Source: Moraxellaceae bacterium
GTDB taxonomy: Bacteria > Pseudomonadota > Gammaproteobacteria > Pseudomonadales > UBA3067
DNA: 17,388 bases
Direction: 5' to 3'
Assembly (NCBI GenBank): GCA_002401525.1
Contig: NVTH01000029.1
Span: 1 to 17,388 of the forward strand
A program made the translations under genes and the position numbers. Of the stretch, positions 17,002 to 17,388 are shown one piece after another. The stretch's first letter is position 1. The number at the start of each line of letters is the position of its first letter. A model generated the notes under the pieces. It was not told the origin of the DNA. It did no database searches and was given only the letters and a program-made list of their open reading frames with translations.

Positions 17002-17388
17002 ATGAACAAAACGGACCCGCAGGCTTTAGACCATCTAGGGGGCCTGACGGCTGAAGAGTTCATTGAACATTACTGGCAAAAAAAGCCGTTGCTGATTCGC
17101 TCCGCATTCAAGGACACTGAAACTTGGGTTGATGCGGAGACCTTGGCGGGCTTAGCGCTGGAAGACGATGTCGAATCACGCATCGTCAGCGGCCATCCCG
17201 ATTTAGGTGCGGACGCCTGGCAACTGCAACTGGGCCCCTTCGAAGAAAGCCTATTCCCTGAGTTAGGCCCGGAAAATTGGACTTTGTTAGTACAAGCCGT
17301 GGATCATTACCTTCCCGCCATGGCGCAACTGATGCCATGGTTTGATTTCATCCCTGGCTGGCGTCAAGACGACGTCATGGCAAGCTAC
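17002..17388 (+). CDS. roxA: RoxA/YcfD-type ribosomal protein L16 arginine hydroxylase, N-terminal 129 codons
   Basis: RoxA is a 2-oxoglutarate and Fe(II)-dependent JmjC-like oxygenase that hydroxylates an arginine of ribosomal protein L16. The visible part matches E. coli YcfD well: FIEHYWQKKPLLIRSAF, ETLAGLALEDDVESRIVS, WQLQLGPFEE, NWTLLVQAVDH and WRQDDVMASY, which leads straight into the cupin core. The HxD iron ligands lie beyond the window edge, so catalytic integrity cannot be judged. ATG 17002 is preceded by GGGAAG at 16989-16994 and lies 15 bases after purB. The frame is open to the last base. Confidence 0.95.
   Translation, partial: MNKTDPQALDHLGGLTAEEFIEHYWQKKPLLIRSAFKDTETWVDAETLAGLALEDDVESRIVSGHPDLGADAWQLQLGPFEESLFPELGPENWTLLVQAVDHYLPAMAQLMPWFDFIPGWRQDDVMASY

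Overview
The window is a housekeeping block from a gammaproteobacterium. The gene order lolA-ftsK / trxB-aat-ate-infA / clpA-clpS / cspD / rluE-nudJ-mnmA-hflD-purB-roxA is, as I recall it, close to the Pseudomonas aeruginosa lolA-to-purB neighbourhood, and parts match Escherichia coli (rluE-nudJ-mnmA-hflD-purB). HflD, RoxA, Ate/Bpt, Aat, ClpS and FtsK together point to Gammaproteobacteria. I cannot assign an order or genus. Base composition is moderate, with AT-rich intergenic stretches.

Layout. About 1-450 is clearly richer in G+C and carries the end of one unknown gene and the start of a secreted protein that looks xanthomonad-like. It joins the middle of lolA abruptly near 447-458, most likely a chimeric contig end. 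From there to 4450, minus-strand genes read leftwards: ald, ftsK and a truncated lolA. A 494-base divergent intergenic region precedes trxB and aat (plus strand, probably one transcript), then ate and infA. infA converges on clpS-clpA (minus strand) and the two share a terminator. cspD diverges from clpS. It is followed by a 453-base gap, then rluE, nudJ, mnmA, hflD, purB and the first 129 codons of roxA, all on the plus strand.

How the genes work together. Aat and Ate add N-terminal residues that create N-degrons, ClpS recognises those, and ClpA (with ClpP, not in the window) unfolds the substrates, so most of the bacterial N-degron pathway lies in about 5 kb. A second group serves translation: IF-1, RluE (23S rRNA pseudouridine), MnmA (tRNA 2-thiouridine) and RoxA (ribosomal protein L16 hydroxylation). 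The rest serve cell division and DNA translocation (FtsK), lipoprotein sorting (LolA), redox balance (TrxB), alanine metabolism (Ald), purine synthesis (PurB) and nucleotide clean-up (NudJ).

I see no mobile element, CRISPR array, tRNA or rRNA, and no sign of a new multi-gene system. The unusual signals are the junction near 450; a 12-bp imperfect tandem repeat that inserts Ser/Asn-rich tetrapeptides into MnmA; 13- and 14-bp tandem repeats upstream of trxB and purB; a repeat-rich ald-ftsK gap where other gammaproteobacteria carry lrp; the absence of icd between cspD and rluE; and an inverted repeat beside the predicted cspD promoter.
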